Assembly (NCBI GenBank): GCA_025997655.1
Contig: BNUW01000107.1
Location: 1-8,466 of the forward strand
Source of the DNA: Spirochaetia bacterium
Lineage (GTDB): Bacteria; Spirochaetota; Spirochaetia; Treponematales; Breznakiellaceae
Length of the DNA stretch: 8,466 nt
Reading direction: 5' to 3'
Shown here piece by piece: positions 6,658 through 8,466 of the stretch. How positions within the stretch are numbered: the first letter of the stretch is position 1; each line of letters starts with the position of its first letter. Below the pieces are notes generated by a model, which was not told the DNA's origin, searched no databases, and worked only from the letters and a program-made list of their open reading frames with translations. Made by a program: the position numbers and the translations under genes.

Positions 6658-7548
6658 ATGAATTTTTATACGATGCTGTATATCAAGGATAAAGATGTTA
6701 AATCAACTGTATCTGAAAATGGACTGGCGAATATATTGAATTATATTAAATGCTGTAAAACACTGGATGATTCGTTGAAGAAATACGGATTTAGAATTAC
6801 CATACTGACAAACGAACCGGAAATTATTTCATTCTATGAAAATCAAATTGAAATTGAGAAAATAGAGTTCAAATTAAAAGTACCTGATGATATAAAATTT
6901 TACGCCGCGCATTATAAGATTGATGTATATAATTATTTTTCTAAATTGGATACTTATTCGATACTATTAGATAATGACATTATATGTATAAATGATATGC
7001 CGGAAAATGTTGTTACCAGTGTAGCGGAAAATATTCCAATGTATTATGATATTACCGATCAAGTATATCCGGCCTATAGCCGTAAAAGAATAATAGATGA
7101 TAAATCTCTAATTATGGAAAAATATTCCTTGGGAATTTGGGCCGGAGGGGAATTTATAGGCGGCGATAATAAATTTTTTTCTGAGATATATAAAATTTGT
7201 ATGAATTACTGGAATAATTATTTGATGAATTATAAAAGCATTCATCATCAGAGTGATGAAACGGTAACTTCATGTGCAATTGAAGAATATCTTACCAGTG
7301 GAAAATTTATATTTAATGTTGGAACAGTTGGCGGGATTGCCCGCTATTGGAGCGTAAAGACTCTGCATAAAGCCAGACCACTTAACACATTATATGATAA
7401 TTTTTTATTACATATTCCCGCCGATAAAGAATATCTATGTAACCCAGGGCATAACATAGATAATTATATGAAAAGTTATCAGAAATATTTAAGAATATCG
7501 GTATGGATTAATAAAATAAAAAGGAAAATGAAAAACTGGATCAGGTAA
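6658..7548 (+). CDS. Putative GT-A-type glycosyltransferase, family unassigned
   Basis: A 296-residue soluble protein with no signal peptide or membrane segment. Features suggesting a nucleotide-sugar transferase are a beta-strand followed by an acidic motif, SILLDNDIICI, with Asp105-Asn-Asp107 as the DxD metal site; an AGGEFIGGD segment at 162-170 that could line the donor pocket; and HHQSDE at 196-201. This order (DxD, Gly-rich acceptor loop, late His/Asp) resembles family 8-like enzymes, but the N-terminus lacks a clear family signature, so no family is assigned. The start at ATG6658 is secure, with AAGGAG (6646-6651) six bases upstream. It follows the GT2 gene by 18 bases and precedes the TylF-like methyltransferase by 39 bases, consistent with assembling the same glycan. 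It could also be a sugar-phosphate transferase or a non-catalytic GT-fold protein. Confidence 0.65.
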   Translation: MNFYTMLYIKDKDVKSTVSENGLANILNYIKCCKTLDDSLKKYGFRITILTNEPEIISFYENQIEIEKIEFKLKVPDDIKFYAAHYKIDVYNYFSKLDTYSILLDNDIICINDMPENVVTSVAENIPMYYDITDQVYPAYSRKRIIDDKSLIMEKYSLGIWAGGEFIGGDNKFFSEIYKICMNYWNNYLMNYKSIHHQSDETVTSCAIEEYLTSGKFIFNVGTVGGIARYWSVKTLHKARPLNTLYDNFLLHIPADKEYLCNPGHNIDNYMKSYQKYLRISVWINKIKRKMKNWIR

Positions 7549-7587
7549 TTGTGATCGCAGAAAATCTCGATTCATAGGAGTGCCTTG

Positions 7588-8279
7588 ATGAAAAAAATAA
7601 AAAGCGCCATATTACGAAACACCCATAAAATTATTAATAGTATTCTTTTAAAAAAACAAAAAATCGTTTGTAATATAATTAAAAAGATTGACAGGGAACG
7701 AGATGGTTTTATATATGATAACTGTGATTATGTGCGGCTTTCATCGCTGGAACTTGTTGCACATGAAATTGCTGCTGGGGGGGGGGGGGGGTTGTTCCCG
7801 AACTTGGCGTGAACAGGGGCGATTTTGCCCAATACATTAATATGTCTTTTCCGAATAGAAAAATGTATCTGTTTGATACATTTGAAGGTTTTGATGAAAA
7901 AGATGTAATGGTAGATGTAAAAAATGAATATTCGAGATCAAGGGATGATTTTTCTAATACAAGTCTTTCCCTGGTTTTAAGTAAAATGAAATATCCTGAA
8001 AATTGTATCATTAAAAAAGGCTATTTTCCGGAGACTGCCGAGGGTATTGACGAGCAATATGTTTTTGTAAGTATTGATGTTGATTTATTTCAGCCAATTT
8101 ATAATGGGCTTTGCTATTTTTATCCACGATTAAAACATGGCGGGTATATTTTTGTGTATGATTATAATTATGTGCCTTATAGCGGGACTAAGGAAGCGGT
8201 AAAGAAATTTTCAAAGGAATATGGTGTATCTTATTTCCCATTAAGTGATGATAGTGGCAGTGTAGTTTTCATAAAATAA
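7588..8279 (+). CDS. TylF/MycF-type sugar O-methyltransferase, out of frame at a poly-G tract
   Basis: The reading frame is split. ATG7588 (AGGAG at 7576-7580) encodes a basic N-terminus and NCDYVRLSSLELVAHEIAA, then 15 G, then stops at TGA 7810-7812. The rest of the family sequence is in another frame: VPELGVNRGDFAQYIN (motif I, where TylF proteins have VAExGVxxGDFA), YLFDTFEGFDEKD, CIIKKGYFPET, VSIDVDLFQP and GGYIFVYDYN. The acidic residues in the last two are the likely Mg ligands. With 13 G the halves join into 229 residues, the usual length, with the correct number of residues between HEI and the motif I strand; 16 G also works. Members of this family methylate a sugar hydroxyl using SAM and Mg2+ (TylF and MycF act on macrolide sugars). 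Here the acceptor would be a surface-glycan sugar. An internal restart at GTG7809 would lack motif I and be inactive. Confidence 0.85.
7777..7791 (+). repeat. G15 homopolymer inside the TylF-like methyltransferase gene
   Basis: Fifteen uninterrupted G between GCTGCT and TTGTTCCCG. In the upstream frame they encode five Gly and are followed by LFPNLA and a stop. The downstream frame needs 13 or 16 G to be read from ATG7588. The tract lies just before the SAM-binding motif, where the family tolerates a short variable Gly/Asn-rich turn, so length changes by multiples of three should be harmless while other changes knock the gene out. This is the expected layout of a phase-variable contingency tract. 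Confidence 0.75.
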
Positions 8280-8306
8280 AATCGAAATAGTGATAAGCAG
8301 TAAAAT

Positions 8307-8311
8307 AGGAG
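8307..8311 (+). promoter_or_regulatory. Ribosome-binding site of a further, unreadable downstream gene
   Basis: AGGAG sits 28 bases after the TylF-like stop, in a sequence whose strength and spacing resemble the start sites of the other genes here. No ATG, GTG or TTG lies at 5-12 bases; the nearest candidate is ATT at 8319. A poly-C region begins about 20 bases later. This looks like the 5' end of another gene built like the methyltransferase at 4582 (ribosome-binding site, a few codons, poly-C), but the following sequence cannot be trusted. Confidence 0.4.
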
Positions 8312-8338
8312 AAAAAGCATTACGATTTCCGCCACCCT

Positions 8339-8365
8339 CCCCCCCCCTGTACCCCCCCCCCCCCC
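8339..8365 (+). repeat. Two neighbouring poly-C runs (C9 and C14)
   Basis: C9 at 8339-8347 and C14 at 8352-8365 are separated by TGTA. They follow a ribosome-binding site by about 28 bases, and reading beyond them gives only low-complexity Pro/Thr/Asn/Gln codons with stops. Either this is a third contingency tract near a gene start, or a single poly-C run garbled by sequencing at the end of an assembly. Confidence 0.6.
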
Positions 8366-8466
8366 ACTCACCATTCTAATTCCCCCACAACCTCTCCAAC
8401 TCTAACTAACAACCAACAACAAAAAAATCACTATTAACTAACTCATTATCATAATAAAACTTATAA
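8350..8466. other. G-free low-complexity tail, probably unreliable sequence
   Basis: The last 117 bases contain no G on the + strand, although G is common in the rest of the window. The composition is C-rich at first and drifts to A/T with many CAA, AAC and CTA runs. No gene, repeat unit or RNA structure is supported. The onset coincides with the poly-C run, which suggests read failure after a homopolymer rather than biology. Confidence 0.6.

Noticed and set aside
7809..8279. Separate 156-codon gene starting at GTG7809
   Set aside because: It has no ribosome-binding site and starts inside the conserved SAM motif of the TylF family; it is the downstream half of the gene that begins at 7588.
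8318..8326. CATTACGAT shared with 4608-4616 next to the first poly-C tract
   Set aside because: Only nine bases, placed before the tract in one case and after it in the other; chance is sufficient.
1..8466. CRISPR array, tRNA, rRNA or insertion sequence
   Set aside because: No spaced direct repeats, no tRNA cloverleaf and no transposase sequence or terminal repeats were seen.

Overview
The window is a low-GC stretch of a surface-polysaccharide (O-antigen or capsule type) gene cluster. The source is probably an anaerobic bacterium, because an aldo/keto reductase with two predicted [4Fe-4S] clusters is encoded. I cannot assign a genus. All substantive genes lie on the + strand with short gaps or overlaps, as in one operon. 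The exception is a gene fragment at the extreme left, read on the - strand.

Layout. Bases 1 to about 126 (-) carry a fragment resembling a polysaccharide pyruvyl transferase. It is abruptly fused, head to head, to the 5' end of the aldo/keto reductase (about 126-1364). Next come a MenD-like thiamine-diphosphate enzyme (1387-3117), a multi-membrane-span repeat-unit polymerase (Wzy type, 3121-4443) and a decayed 46-codon remnant of an NAD-dependent sugar epimerase/dehydratase (4440-4580). A class I SAM methyltransferase follows (from 4582), whose 3' end is interrupted by a compact, ORF-less group II intron (about 5196-5574). The right half holds a family 2 glycosyltransferase (5668-6639), a putative GT-A-like glycosyltransferase (6658-7548) and a TylF/MycF-type sugar O-methyltransferase (7588-8279). 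The last 120 bases start with a ribosome-binding site and two poly-C runs and end in a stretch with no G at all, which is probably unreliable sequence.

Main observation. Both methyltransferase genes carry very long pure G/C homopolymers inside their reading frames: C12 at codons 4-8 of the first, and G15 at the Gly run just before the SAM-binding motif of the TylF-like gene. In both, the length present puts the two halves of the protein out of frame. Losing two bases (or gaining one) restores a full, family-like protein. A third pair of poly-C runs lies just after the ribosome-binding site that follows. This is the design expected of slipped-strand contingency loci that switch methyl decoration of a surface glycan on and off. 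Homopolymer miscalling is the main alternative.

How the genes may work together (inference): the AKR and the ThDP enzyme would make or modify an unusual sugar or acyl group, the glycosyltransferases build the repeat unit, Wzy polymerises it, and the two methyltransferases add switchable methyl groups.
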